A DNA stretch of 36,493 bases from Acidobacteriota bacterium (GTDB lineage Bacteria > Acidobacteriota > Vicinamibacteria > Vicinamibacterales > UBA2999): the NCBI GenBank assembly GCA_027622905.1, contig JAQBVV010000019.1, positions 1 to 36,493 on the forward strand, given 5' to 3'. Position 1 is the first letter of the stretch; every line of letters begins with the position of its first letter. Position numbers and translations under genes: made by a program. Positions 28,119 to 36,493 of this stretch are shown one piece after another. Under the pieces are notes generated by a model. It saw only the letters and a list, made by a program, of their open reading frames with translations, did not search any database and was not told where the DNA came from.

Positions 28119-28609
28119 GGCGTGCTCCGTTCCGCCACGCGGCCGCCGCTGCTGTCGGACGGTCGCGATCCCGAAGACCCGGGCGGCTGCGCACGCGACG
28201 GCAATCCAGCCTCGACCGTCAGTCGCATCGCTTCCTCGATCGGAATATGCACGCTGCCGGCGTCCCTGTTCATCCAACCGTAGCCCTCAAGGAAGATCTC
28301 TTCTTCCTGTCGAAACTCGCGGAGTTCGTCTGGCGGGTTCATCTGCAGCCGCGGCGCTGGTGGCAGGCGTTCCCCCTGGGTCACGGCCAGCGGATACTCG
28401 CGCTGCCCGGTTTCCATCGCCTGATCGACCATCAACGCGTACACGAAGCCCAGGCCGAAATGGATCACCACCGTCGACACCGCGATCCAGAACAGGAACT
28501 GCACAACGGGCCAGGTGTGAGCATCGGTGTGCTCGTAGGTCGAGTCCGGTGGCGTGGCCAGATACTCGTCATCGGCCGACCCGTGCCCTCCGCCTTCAGG
28601 ATGCTCCAT
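28115..28609 (-). CDS. Conserved single-helix protein of ACIII/caa3 operons
   Basis: This 164-residue protein has one membrane helix at about 35-60 (VVQFLFWIAVSTVVIHFGLG) between a His/Asp-rich N-terminus and a periplasmic domain. Its most conserved part is probably YGWMNRDAGSVHIPIEEAMR, followed by LTVEAGLP. The same pattern is familiar to me from unnamed proteins next to actF in other genomes. The C-terminus is Ser/Pro-rich and dispensable-looking. ATG 28609 overlaps the actF stop (TGATG), with TTG 28612 just before it. It may help assembly or supercomplex contact, by inference from gene order only. Confidence 0.8.
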   Translation of the reverse strand: MEHPEGGGHGSADDEYLATPPDSTYEHTDAHTWPVVQFLFWIAVSTVVIHFGLGFVYALMVDQAMETGQREYPLAVTQGERLPPAPRLQMNPPDELREFRQEEEIFLEGYGWMNRDAGSVHIPIEEAMRLTVEAGLPSRAQPPGSSGSRPSDSSGGRVAERSTP

Positions 28610-29829
28610 CAATGGCCTCCCGTCGTTTCAAGCGACTCGCGCAGGTACGGATCACGGAATGCCAGGAGTGGCCTCTGCGCGAGCTGCGTGAAGAACATCC
28701 ACGCCCACAGGCCGCCCACGGCGAGCGGCGCCGCCAAGTCGAGCCAGTGCAGATAGAACCCACCTTCGTGCTCCCCGGCTTCCATGTGCAGATTGACTCC
28801 GGCTGCGTCGAACTCCGGCGACACGAGCATGACCAGATCGATGTACCGGACCACCAGAATCGCCAGGGCGACCCAGACGAGGCGGTGCGGCATCCGCTTG
28901 TTGTCCCGCGACAGCAACAGCGAGAACGGTACGGCGAAATGGAATACGACGAGAAAGATCGCCAGGTACTGCCATCCGTGCGTAATGCGCGCGATGAAGT
29001 AGGGAATCTCCTCGAGCAGATTCGCCGCGTAAATCAGCAGGAACTGCGAGAAGTTGAAGTATGCCCAGAGCATGACGAACGCCAGCGACAACTTTCCGAG
29101 ATCGTGAAAATGACTCGGCTTGAAGAGCGATGCCATCGGAGCACGCCGGACAAGAAATGTGCTGACGATGATCGTGAACGCGAGCGCTGACAAACCTTGC
29201 CCACCCACGAACAGAAAGCCGAACAGCGTCGAGTACCAATGAGGGTTGAGCGACATCAGCCAATCGACCGAAGCAAACGTCGCCGTCAACGTGTAGAACA
29301 CGATCCCGCCACCGCTGAGATACTGCAGCTTGATATTGACGCTCATGTCGCCCTCGTCCTGCAGCCGCGACCAGCGCGACAGGGTCCAGGCGATCGTCGT
29401 CCAGCCCACGAAGTAGAAGAGGGCCCGGACCATGAAGAAGACGCTATTCAGGTACGGCGCCTTGTGCGTCAGCACCGCGTCGTTCTGAACCAATTCAGGA
29501 TGCGACCACGGATACAGACTTGTCATGCCGACGGCAATCGGCAGGAACAAGACCGCCATCAGCGGCAGCGTTCGACTCGACGCCTCGAACACGCGCCGAA
29601 ACACACCCCACGCGCCTCCGGACAGATGCTGCACCATCAGCAGGCCCATCGAACCGAGTGCGATGCCCAGGAACAGGAGGTACGCAATCAGCCAGGAACG
29701 GAAGAAGTGCTCGGGAGCGAAGCCATAGCCGAAGGCACACGCCACGAGGCCAACAGCTCCAACCTTCAGGGCCATGGCGCGTCGCGCGTCAAGGTCTTCA
29801 GGCGGCGCGTACGTGGTGTCCGAGGTCAC
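28609..29829 (-). CDS. actF: Alternative complex III subunit ActF (integral membrane)
   Basis: This 406-residue protein with about ten helices is the second NrfD-like-fold membrane subunit of alternative complex III. Typical stretches include YLLFLGIALGSMGLLMVQHL, SHPELVQNDAVLTHKAPYLN, TFASVDWLMSLNPHWYSTLF and AYFNFSQFLLIYAANLLEEI. GTG 29829 forms a GTGA overlap with actE. Its role is quinone-associated and structural, with ActC forming the quinol site. The length matches that of homologues. Confidence 0.93.
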   Translation of the reverse strand: MTSDTTYAPPEDLDARRAMALKVGAVGLVACAFGYGFAPEHFFRSWLIAYLLFLGIALGSMGLLMVQHLSGGAWGVFRRVFEASSRTLPLMAVLFLPIAVGMTSLYPWSHPELVQNDAVLTHKAPYLNSVFFMVRALFYFVGWTTIAWTLSRWSRLQDEGDMSVNIKLQYLSGGGIVFYTLTATFASVDWLMSLNPHWYSTLFGFLFVGGQGLSALAFTIIVSTFLVRRAPMASLFKPSHFHDLGKLSLAFVMLWAYFNFSQFLLIYAANLLEEIPYFIARITHGWQYLAIFLVVFHFAVPFSLLLSRDNKRMPHRLVWVALAILVVRYIDLVMLVSPEFDAAGVNLHMEAGEHEGGFYLHWLDLAAPLAVGGLWAWMFFTQLAQRPLLAFRDPYLRESLETTGGH

Positions 29830-30446
29830 GGTTCCGGCTCCTCCTGCGGCGCCGGCTCGTCCAAGTTCGCTCGGAGGCCAACGGGCACATCGTCGATCGT
29901 CGCCTGCTGGCTTCGCTGCAACGCGCGAATGTAGGCGGTGATCGCCCACCGGTCATTGACCGGAATCTGGGCAGCGTAGTCAGACATGGCACCAAAGCCA
30001 TGCGTCATTACATCGAAAAAGTATCCGGCCGGTGCCTCGCGCAACCGCGCCTCGTGGTACGACGGCGGCGCTCGGAAGCCACGCTGCACCACCATGCCGT
30101 TTCCCTGGCCGGTCTGGCCGTGGCACGGAGAGCAGAACACGTTGAAGCGCTCCCGGCCCCGCGCCATGAACTCCTCGGTCACCGGCATCGGAAACACATC
30201 CGTGAGTTGGCCGTTGATCTTGCCCTGATACAGATGATCGTCCTCACGGAGCATCCCCCGCGCGACCGTATTGGCGACCAACATGCGCGAGCCACGACCG
30301 TCAGCGAAGAAGGTGCTCGCCTCGAGCGGTTCGTATCGCGGCGCGTCGTGCATATCCTGGCGACAGCCCGCAACCGCAAGCGTCACCAGGACGACTGCCA
30401 TCGCGACCGGCCGGCTAGCCACCGCAGCCTTCGGGTTACGCGGCAA
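29826..30446 (-). CDS. actE: Alternative complex III subunit ActE (mono-heme lipoprotein cytochrome c)
   Basis: This is a 206-residue lipid-anchored cytochrome c, with lipobox LAVAGC at Cys28 and haem site Cys105-Ser-Pro-Cys108-His109 (FCSPCHGQTGQGNGMVV). A distal Met is likely in GFGAMSDYAAQIP, followed by the conserved AITAYIRALQRS helix. ActE passes electrons from the complex to the oxidase. The start is uncertain. TTG 30446 is preceded by GGGAG at nine bases and overlaps actD by 11 bp. GTG 30422 and TTG 30479 are alternatives. All place the lipobox within a plausible signal length. Confidence 0.9.
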   Translation of the reverse strand: MPRNPKAAVASRPVAMAVVLVTLAVAGCRQDMHDAPRYEPLEASTFFADGRGSRMLVANTVARGMLREDDHLYQGKINGQLTDVFPMPVTEEFMARGRERFNVFCSPCHGQTGQGNGMVVQRGFRAPPSYHEARLREAPAGYFFDVMTHGFGAMSDYAAQIPVNDRWAITAYIRALQRSQQATIDDVPVGLRANLDEPAPQEEPEP

Positions 30447-30984
30447 CTTCGGACACTCCCAACGGATGCAAACTCTCAAGAAACTTCGACGTCGCCTGGA
30501 GATCGAACCTCGGGTCGGACGTCTCGATGCACAGGAAGAACCGGTCCGTCGAGGCCCGGGCGAACGCGGGCACGTTGAACACCGGATGGTACGGCATCGG
30601 CAATTTGTTCAGTGCCCACATTCCGATAAAGGCTCCAAGCGCCGCGCCGAGGATTGTCGTCTCGAACGTCACGGGAATGAAATACGGCCAGGCGTGAAAC
30701 GGCCGACCGCCCACATTCATCGGGTACGCGATGACCTGCGACCAGTACTGAAGGCCGTACCCAGCAAGTCCGCCCAGAATCCCGCCCCCGAGCACGAGCC
30801 GCGGGAGCCGCGTGCGGGGAAGACCGAGCGCCTCGCTCAGTTCCTCGATCGGAATCGGCGAGTACGCGTCCATGTTCCGGTAGCCCTCAAGCCGAGCCCG
30901 CTCGGTCGCGGCAACAAGGGCCGTGGGCGTCTCGAATTCCGCCATGAGACCGTGGAGCGTGGGTGACGTCTCAGCGTGTGTCAT
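30436..30984 (-). CDS. actD: Alternative complex III subunit ActD (DUF3341)
   Basis: This 182-residue protein of the DUF3341 family has two helices and a small cytoplasmic domain at each end. Typical parts are ARLEGYRNMDAYSPIPIEEL and YPMNVGGRPFHAWPYFIPVT, followed by FETTILGAALGAFIGMW. ATG 30984 lies 5 bp after actC. The longer frame upstream is antisense-like and is excluded. The subunit is structural within ACIII. Confidence 0.92.
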   Translation of the reverse strand: MTHAETSPTLHGLMAEFETPTALVAATERARLEGYRNMDAYSPIPIEELSEALGLPRTRLPRLVLGGGILGGLAGYGLQYWSQVIAYPMNVGGRPFHAWPYFIPVTFETTILGAALGAFIGMWALNKLPMPYHPVFNVPAFARASTDRFFLCIETSDPRFDLQATSKFLESLHPLGVSEVAA

Positions 30985-30989
30985 CGCAA

Positions 30990-32402
30990 CTACCCGTGCT
31001 GTTCCGGCTGAAGCTTGGCCTCCGGCACGATGGTGCGCATCTCGAAGATGGCCAGCGCCGGCAGGAAGCGAATGAACAGGAAGAACAGCGAGAGGAACAA
31101 TCCGATCGTGCCCGCGAACATCGCGAAGTCCCATCGCGTCGGCTGGTACATGTCCCACGACGAAGGGAGGAAGTCGCGGTGGAGGCTCGTGACAATGATG
31201 ATGAAGCGCTCCAGCCACATGCCGACGTTCACCAGCAGCGACAAGACAAAGAGCAACCCGACGTTGTCGCGGACGCTACGGAACCAGAAGAGCTGAATCA
31301 TGCAGGCGTTGATCGCGATCAGCGACCAGTAGAACACGGCATACGGACCAGTCATCCGGTTGTGCATCATGTAGCCCTCGTACATGTTCGCGCTGTACCA
31401 GGAGAAGAACACCTCGTTGGCGTATCCGTAGGCGACGATCATCCCGGTCACCAGCATGATCTTCGTCATGTTGTGGATATGCCGCATCGTGATGAAGTCC
31501 TCGAGCCCGTAGAACTTCCGCAATGGAATCGCGAGCGTCATCACCATCGCAAAACCCGAATACACCGCGCCCGCGACGAAATACGGCGGGAAGATCGTGG
31601 CGTGCCAACCAGGCACGACTGACACGGCGAAGTCGAAGCTCACGACCGTGTGGACCGAGAGAACCAGCGGCGTTGAAATGCCCGCAAGGAGCAGGTACGC
31701 CATTTCGTACCGGTGCCAGTGTCTCGCGGACCCGCGCCACCCGAGCGACAGCATGCCGTAGATCACCTTGCCCGCTTTCGATTTCGCACGGTCGCGCAGC
31801 GTCGCCATGTCGGGCACAAGCCCGGTATACCAGAACAGCAGCGACACGGTGAAATAGGTCGACACCGCGAATACGTCCCAGATCAAGGGGCTTCGGAACT
31901 GAGGCCAGAGGCCCATGCTGTTCGGGTATGGAAAGAGCCAGTAGGCAGCCAGCCACGGACGTCCGGTGTGCAGCAATGGAAACATCGCGGCGCAGGCGAC
32001 CGCAAACAACGTCATCGCCTCGGCGAACCGGTTGATGGACGTGCGCCACTGCTGGCGGAACAGCAACAGGATTGCTGAAATCAGCGTGCCGGCGTGACCG
32101 ATACCGATCCACCAGACGAAGTTGATGATCGGGAAGGCCCAGCCGACCGGATTATTGTTGCCGAACACTCCGATCCCGACAAACAGTAGCTGGCCGATGG
32201 TCATGTTCATCAGCATCAGCAACGCGAAGCCGATCGCGAAGCCGACCAACCAGCCGATCTGCGTCCGCTTGGTGAGAACAATCCCGCCGATCTTCTCGGT
32301 GACCGATTCGAAGGTGTGCCCCGGCGCGATGACGGGCGGTATCGGGCGCATGTTGCCGCCGTCCGCGACCCCGTCGTGCGAATGCCCTGGTGCCGCCGCC
32401 AT
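30990..32402 (-). CDS. actC: Alternative complex III subunit ActC (NrfD-like quinol oxidase subunit)
   Basis: This is a 470-residue NrfD/PsrC-family membrane protein with about ten helices. It forms the quinol-binding site near the iron-sulfur clusters of ActB. Signature regions are GWAFPIINFVWWIGIGHAGT, LISAILLLFRQQWR, and the conserved PLVLSVHTVVSFDFAVSVVPGW, split here as PLVLSVHTVVSF and DFAVSVVPGWHATIFPPYF. ATG 32402 overlaps the actB stop by one base (TAATG). Length and composition are normal. Confidence 0.95.
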   Translation of the reverse strand: MAAAPGHSHDGVADGGNMRPIPPVIAPGHTFESVTEKIGGIVLTKRTQIGWLVGFAIGFALLMLMNMTIGQLLFVGIGVFGNNNPVGWAFPIINFVWWIGIGHAGTLISAILLLFRQQWRTSINRFAEAMTLFAVACAAMFPLLHTGRPWLAAYWLFPYPNSMGLWPQFRSPLIWDVFAVSTYFTVSLLFWYTGLVPDMATLRDRAKSKAGKVIYGMLSLGWRGSARHWHRYEMAYLLLAGISTPLVLSVHTVVSFDFAVSVVPGWHATIFPPYFVAGAVYSGFAMVMTLAIPLRKFYGLEDFITMRHIHNMTKIMLVTGMIVAYGYANEVFFSWYSANMYEGYMMHNRMTGPYAVFYWSLIAINACMIQLFWFRSVRDNVGLLFVLSLLVNVGMWLERFIIIVTSLHRDFLPSSWDMYQPTRWDFAMFAGTIGLFLSLFFLFIRFLPALAIFEMRTIVPEAKLQPEQHG

Positions 32403-35400
32403 TAGCCGTGTTCCTCAGCCGGGCGCGAACCCGCCGGTTCCAAGTCTGTATTCGGATTCCGCACAATAGCCAGGTACGTCGTTCGCGGTCGCGCATTGAG
32501 TTCGGCGAGCAACGAGTAATTCAGCTGGCTGGCCTTGATCCGCGAGACCCGGCTATTGGGATCGTTGATATCGCCGAACACGATCGCCTCCGTCGGGCAG
32601 GCTGACTGGCAGGCTGTGACCACATCGCCATCTCGAATGGAGCGATCCTCGAGCTTGGCCGCCACGCGGGCGTGATTGATGCGCTGGACGCAGTACGTGC
32701 ACTTCTCCATCACACCGCGGCTCCGTACCGTGACGTCCGGATTCCGCTGCAGCGAGAGGCTTGGGGTATCCCAATCCTGGTAGAGCAGGAAGTTGAACCG
32801 GCGCACCTTGTACGGGCAGTTGTTCGAGCAGTAGCGGGTCCCGACACACCGGTTGTAGACCATGTCGTTCAGGCCTTCGTCGCTGTGGACCGTCGCGGCG
32901 ACCGGACACACGACCTCACACGGCGCGTTCTCGCACTGCTGGCACGGCATCGGCTGGTGGTACGTGTCGGGATTCTCGAGGTCGCCGCTGTAATACCTGT
33001 CGATGCGCAGCCAGTGCATCTCGCGACCGTTCAGCACCTGTTCCTTGCCAACGACCGGCACGTTGTTCTCCGCCTGACAAGCGACAACGCACGAGTTGCA
33101 ACCAGTACAGACGTTCTGATCGATCGTCATGCCCCAGGCGTAGCCGTTGCTCTTGTGCTCCGCGTACATGCTCAATCCGGTGATCGGCATGTGCTCCATC
33201 TTCTGGGCAAACAGTGGATCCTCGGCGTACTGCGTCGAGGTCGCGACCCGCACGAGATTCCGGCCTTCAAGCGACCAGTGATCCTGTGTCGACGCCAGCG
33301 TGTATGTCTCACCGGTCGTCGTGAGTGCGACGTTAGTCAGAATGTCGGGCGCGGCGGTGGTACGAAGCGGATTCACATTGAAGCCGGTGCCGTTGCCAGC
33401 GCGGCCGGCGCGCGTGCGCCCGTAGCCCAGGTGCAACGTCAAGGTGTCAGCCGCCTGGCCGGGCGCGACCCAGACCGGAATCCTGATCGAGCGGTCTCCT
33501 GCCGACAACTCGACAATATCGCCGTTGGTCAACTCGAGCCGCGCGGCGGTCGCCGGCGATATCAGCGCGGCGTTGTCCCAGGTCAGCTTCGTCAGCGGCT
33601 TGGGCGTTTCCTGCAGCCAGGCGTTGTTTGCAAAGCGCCCGTCATAGACGCTCGGGTCCGCACGGAAGACGACTTCCAGCCCGGATTGCGCGCCCTCAAT
33701 CGACGCTCCGACCGCAGCGGCCACGTCTGCTTCCATGACCAACAGCGTCCTTAGCGCGAAGGCGGTTTCCGGCACGAGTCCGTCGTGCAGCCATCTGCGC
33801 CACTCGCGGTCCAGCGGCGACAACAGCTGCACCGGCGCCGCGGCGACCGGAGGTGGTCCGGCCGGCTCGGCCCCTTCGACAGCAGTAACTCCGGCAGACG
33901 CACCCGCCGCGCCGCCAGCGGGTGGGATCGGTGCCGCGGCCACCGGCGACGACTCCATCGACAGACCGGTCTCCCGTGACCAGTGCTCCCGAACCAGATC
34001 GTACCCGGAACGCCCGGCGTCGGTCACGGCCGCCAGGACCTCATGCGCGGACTTTCCGTTATACAGCGGCGCGATCAGCGGCTGGACGATCGTCGCAGTG
34101 CCGTCGTCTGACCGCACGTCACTCCAGGCTTCCAGGAAGTGCGCCTCCGGGATGTGCCAGTGGCACTGCGCGGATGTTTCATCCGCGTACAAGCTCAGGT
34201 GAGCACGAAACGGCACGCTCTCCATGGCTGCCGTGAAATCCAGGTCTACTGGGGCGCTGTAGGCGGGGTTGCCACCGAGAATCAGCAGCATGTCGACGGT
34301 TCCCGCGTTCATGTCAGCGACCAGCTCGCGCAGCCCATCCAGCTGATTCGTCGGCTGCGCTTCGGCTGTCTGGGTATAGCCGACTGTGAAACCGACGTTA
34401 CCGAGTTCCTCGTTGATGAGGTGCGCCAAGGCATGCACAATCGGGGGCTGGCCATCGCCGGCGATCACGAGGCTCCGCCCGCGATGGGCTCGAAGATCCC
34501 CAGCGAGCGCGACCACCCAACCGTACGCCACGTCCGGAACAGAGCCCCTCCGACTGATCTCAGGATGCACTTGCAGCACTTCCGCAAGCAGGAGGGCAAA
34601 GGCCTCTACCTCGGACGGGCGCAGCGGCAAACGGTGATCGGCCCTGGACCCCGTGATGGTGGGCGTGCTCTCCACGGCATACAGGCGGCTTGCCAGCGCC
34701 GGATCCCCGTCGGCCCGCCGCCGGGACGCGAAAGCGCGAGCATGCTTCAGACCTGCGGGCCCGGTGCAGAGAAAGTCCGCGTCGAGCGACACGAGGACCG
34801 TCGCCTTCTCGATGTCGTACTGGGCGTCCGCATACTCGCCAAAGGCCAGCCGGCTACCCTCGCGCGCGTTGTGGCGCCCGAGTGGCTCCCACTGCACCCA
34901 CTTCGCGAGTGGATAGCGCCCGAGCAGATCGCGCAGCTGCGCGGCCAGGGTCGGCGATGCAACCGTCTCGGTCAGAATGCGAACGCCTGCTCCCTGCGAG
35001 GCTTCCTGGCTCGACAGCACGGCCTGGGCGGCGCCGGCAAATGTCTCGAAGGGCCGAATCTCACCGAGGTTCGTCAGGGTCCGCGAACGATCTGGATCGT
35101 AGAGACCCAGGATCGCCGCCTGCGCGTACACGTCGGTCGCGCCACGACTTGATGGGTGGTCCGGGTTGCCTTCGATCTTCGTGGGACGGCCTTCATGGCT
35201 TTCGACGAGCAGCCCCATCCCGGCTCCCGCCATCGGCATGGCCGTGGCGTAGAACAACGGTTTTCCGAGAACGAGCTCTTCCGGCTGCCGGACGTACGGC
35301 ACGAGTTCCTCGGTGGGCTGCCTCGTGCAGGCGCTGACCCCCGCCAGTGCGAGCGACGCGCCCATCAGCTTCAGGAAGTTGCGGCGACCAACCGGATCCA

Positions 35401-35551
35401 GCCACTCCGACGCGTTCTGGGGAAACTCCCGGTGCAGGTACTCCTTGAACTCCGGCGTCTCCGACAACGACTCGAGGCTGCGCCAATACTCACGGCCCCT
35501 GGTCTGTTCCAGTTTCGTGCGGAGAACGTCGATGTCTTGAGGTACCGTCAT
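32402..35551 (-). CDS. actB: Alternative complex III subunit ActB (iron-sulfur, molybdopterin-like fold)
   Basis: This 1049-residue protein fuses a molybdopterin-oxidoreductase-like domain (no cofactor is expected in ACIII) with a ferredoxin-like domain. A TAT-type signal, RRNFLK at 56-61, precedes a lipobox-like Cys75 (ALAGVSAC). Cysteine groups between Cys815 and Cys985 (NVCTGCNSCVVACQ, PCQQCENAPCEVVCP, RYCSNNCPYK, KCTYCVQRI, CQSACPTEA) would hold three [4Fe-4S] and one [3Fe-4S] cluster. A Pro/Ala/Gly-rich insert lies near 530-575. ATG 35551 is 4 bp after actA. The N-terminal hydrophilic 55 residues fit known ActB proteins. Confidence 0.95.
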   Translation of the reverse strand: MTVPQDIDVLRTKLEQTRGREYWRSLESLSETPEFKEYLHREFPQNASEWLDPVGRRNFLKLMGASLALAGVSACTRQPTEELVPYVRQPEELVLGKPLFYATAMPMAGAGMGLLVESHEGRPTKIEGNPDHPSSRGATDVYAQAAILGLYDPDRSRTLTNLGEIRPFETFAGAAQAVLSSQEASQGAGVRILTETVASPTLAAQLRDLLGRYPLAKWVQWEPLGRHNAREGSRLAFGEYADAQYDIEKATVLVSLDADFLCTGPAGLKHARAFASRRRADGDPALASRLYAVESTPTITGSRADHRLPLRPSEVEAFALLLAEVLQVHPEISRRGSVPDVAYGWVVALAGDLRAHRGRSLVIAGDGQPPIVHALAHLINEELGNVGFTVGYTQTAEAQPTNQLDGLRELVADMNAGTVDMLLILGGNPAYSAPVDLDFTAAMESVPFRAHLSLYADETSAQCHWHIPEAHFLEAWSDVRSDDGTATIVQPLIAPLYNGKSAHEVLAAVTDAGRSGYDLVREHWSRETGLSMESSPVAAAPIPPAGGAAGASAGVTAVEGAEPAGPPPVAAAPVQLLSPLDREWRRWLHDGLVPETAFALRTLLVMEADVAAAVGASIEGAQSGLEVVFRADPSVYDGRFANNAWLQETPKPLTKLTWDNAALISPATAARLELTNGDIVELSAGDRSIRIPVWVAPGQAADTLTLHLGYGRTRAGRAGNGTGFNVNPLRTTAAPDILTNVALTTTGETYTLASTQDHWSLEGRNLVRVATSTQYAEDPLFAQKMEHMPITGLSMYAEHKSNGYAWGMTIDQNVCTGCNSCVVACQAENNVPVVGKEQVLNGREMHWLRIDRYYSGDLENPDTYHQPMPCQQCENAPCEVVCPVAATVHSDEGLNDMVYNRCVGTRYCSNNCPYKVRRFNFLLYQDWDTPSLSLQRNPDVTVRSRGVMEKCTYCVQRINHARVAAKLEDRSIRDGDVVTACQSACPTEAIVFGDINDPNSRVSRIKASQLNYSLLAELNARPRTTYLAIVRNPNTDLEPAGSRPAEEHG

Positions 35552-35555
35552 GCGC

Positions 35556-36206
35556 CTACCGATGACACGTCGAGCAGGTGGTGAGGCTCTGAATCGCGTA
35601 CTCACGAACCAGTTGCGGTCCGAGCACCGCCTGCGCCACCGGCGGTCGGTAGCCCATCGTAAAGACCTCCTCGCGTGGCCGGACGAACTGCTCCGGCGCG
35701 AGATGACACCCGATGCACCACTCCATTTGCAGAGAATTCTGCTGATACATCAACGGCATCTGGTCGACACGCCCATGGCAGGTTTCGCACCCGACGCCCT
35801 TCTTCCCGTGGATGCTGTGATTGAAGTAGACGAAGTCCGGTAGATCGTGCACGCGCGTCCAGCGCAGCGACTGATCATCGCGAAGGCTGGCGCGTACCGG
35901 CTCAAGGATCGGACTGTCGACCCACAACTGTGAGTGGCAATTCATGCACGTTTGCGTCGAAGGTATGCCGGCAAACGACGACGTCTCAACAGACGTGTGG
36001 CAATAGCGGCAATCGATGCCGTCATCCCCCACGTGATGCGCGTGGCTGAACTGCAGCGGCTGCTCAACGAACTCGTTGGCACGAGTCACGTACGACGACT
36101 TGCCAAAAATGATGAGCAGGCTGATTGCGCCAACGGCGCCCATCAGGCCAAGGGCCAAGCTGAGCTTCGCGAGCGTGTTCGCGCCGCGACTAAAAATCTG
36201 AGGCAT
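35556..36206 (-). CDS. actA: Alternative complex III subunit ActA (pentaheme cytochrome c)
   Basis: This is a 216-residue membrane-anchored multihaem cytochrome c, the first gene of the respiratory operon. One N-terminal helix is at about 14-34. Five CxxCH sites are at 66-70 (CRYCH), 87-91 (CMNCH), 140-144 (CETCH), 164-168 (CIGCH) and 211-215 (CSTCH), the last one residue before the end. Sequences such as LQFSHAHHV and YFNHSIHGKKGVGC supply distal His ligands. ATG 36206 has no clear Shine-Dalgarno. Five haems match Rhodothermus-type ActA. Confidence 0.94.
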   Translation of the reverse strand: MPQIFSRGANTLAKLSLALGLMGAVGAISLLIIFGKSSYVTRANEFVEQPLQFSHAHHVGDDGIDCRYCHTSVETSSFAGIPSTQTCMNCHSQLWVDSPILEPVRASLRDDQSLRWTRVHDLPDFVYFNHSIHGKKGVGCETCHGRVDQMPLMYQQNSLQMEWCIGCHLAPEQFVRPREEVFTMGYRPPVAQAVLGPQLVREYAIQSLTTCSTCHR

Positions 36207-36304
36207 CTGATGCTGTACGGTCGAAGGCCAGTGCGCCTGACACGCCCACTAGCGCGCCAGGAAAGACGTGGATCGGATCCGCTTTTCGCTTCTTAACGCC
36301 CTGA

Positions 36305-36333
36305 GTTTTACCATATTGTGAAAAAAGGATCAA
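36305..36333 (-). promoter_or_regulatory. Candidate sigma70-like promoter of the act-cta operon
   Basis: In the AT-richer 287 bp between actA and the window edge, the minus strand has TTGATC (36333-36328), 17 bases, then TAAAAC (36310-36305). It lies about 100 bp upstream of actA. An inverted pair GGATCAAG (36327-36334) and CTTGATCC (36393-36400) overlaps it and could be an operator. Both are weak, inspection-only calls. Confidence 0.3.
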
Positions 36334-36493
36334 GCCGCTGGATTTCCTCAAATCGCTAACCAAACCGAGGAAGCTTACGCGAAATCAGTGGCCTTGATCC
36401 ACCCCTGCTTTCAACACAAAGGTTTAACACTACTTTGTCAGGTTCATTCTCGCTGAACCACGGTCTGTCAGATTGCGCTTGTACTGCCGCGCG

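Overview
The window looks like chromosomal DNA of a high-GC, aerobic, Gram-negative bacterium, most likely an Acidobacteriota member of the Vicinamibacteria type. This is inferred from gene content and not proven: an alternative complex III / caa3 oxidase operon, secreted carboxypeptidase-regulatory and DUF5916 proteins, PEGA-domain proteins, and frequent GTG/TTG starts. No rRNA, tRNA, CRISPR array, transposase or phage gene was seen.

Layout. (1) 213-7548, minus strand: a tightly overlapping ten-gene operon for an Mrp/Mnh-type multisubunit cation/proton antiporter. Transcription order is E, F, G, a DUF4040/MrpA-C fusion, B, C, D, a second D-like subunit, a small two-helix protein and a third D/NuoL-like subunit. 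The order resembles the membrane module of archaeal membrane-bound hydrogenases, but no hydrogenase gene is present. A short antiporter-like fragment with a stop lies beyond its end at the left edge. (2) 7692-10849, minus: a periplasmic metallo-beta-lactamase-fold hydrolase preceded by a secreted G8-domain beta-helix protein. (3) 10982-13624: a plus-strand mono-heme cytochrome c converging on a minus-strand 725-residue secreted protein. That protein combines a carboxypeptidase-regulatory-like domain, one CxxCH haem site and propeller-like repeats. A strong hairpin terminator separates the two. (4) 13849-18573, minus: a CPA1-type antiporter with a TrkA-N domain, a roughly 106-bp MITE-like inverted-repeat element, a LapA-like membrane protein and glycogen debranching enzyme GlgX. 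(5) 18955-19947, plus: a secreted two-PEGA-domain protein. (6) 20158-23332, minus: an outer-membrane DUF5916 protein overlapping a CitE-like lyase. (7) 23473-36206, minus: a 12.7-kb respiratory operon, actABCDEF, a small conserved protein, sco, ctaCDEF.

How it works together. Region 7 encodes a complete quinol-to-oxygen branch. Alternative complex III oxidises menaquinol or ubiquinol and passes electrons through c-type haems to an A2-type caa3 oxidase, with Sco serving copper delivery. Heme A synthesis and cytochrome c maturation genes are not here. The Mrp-like complex and the CPA1 antiporter would use the resulting proton gradient for Na+/K+ and pH homeostasis. Regions 2, 3, 5 and 6 are mostly envelope or secreted proteins whose substrates cannot be assigned from sequence alone.

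Coordinates use the start codon judged most likely from ribosome-binding sites, overlaps and family alignment. Many starts are GTG or TTG. Several large open frames on the opposite strand are GC-rich shadows and are not annotated.
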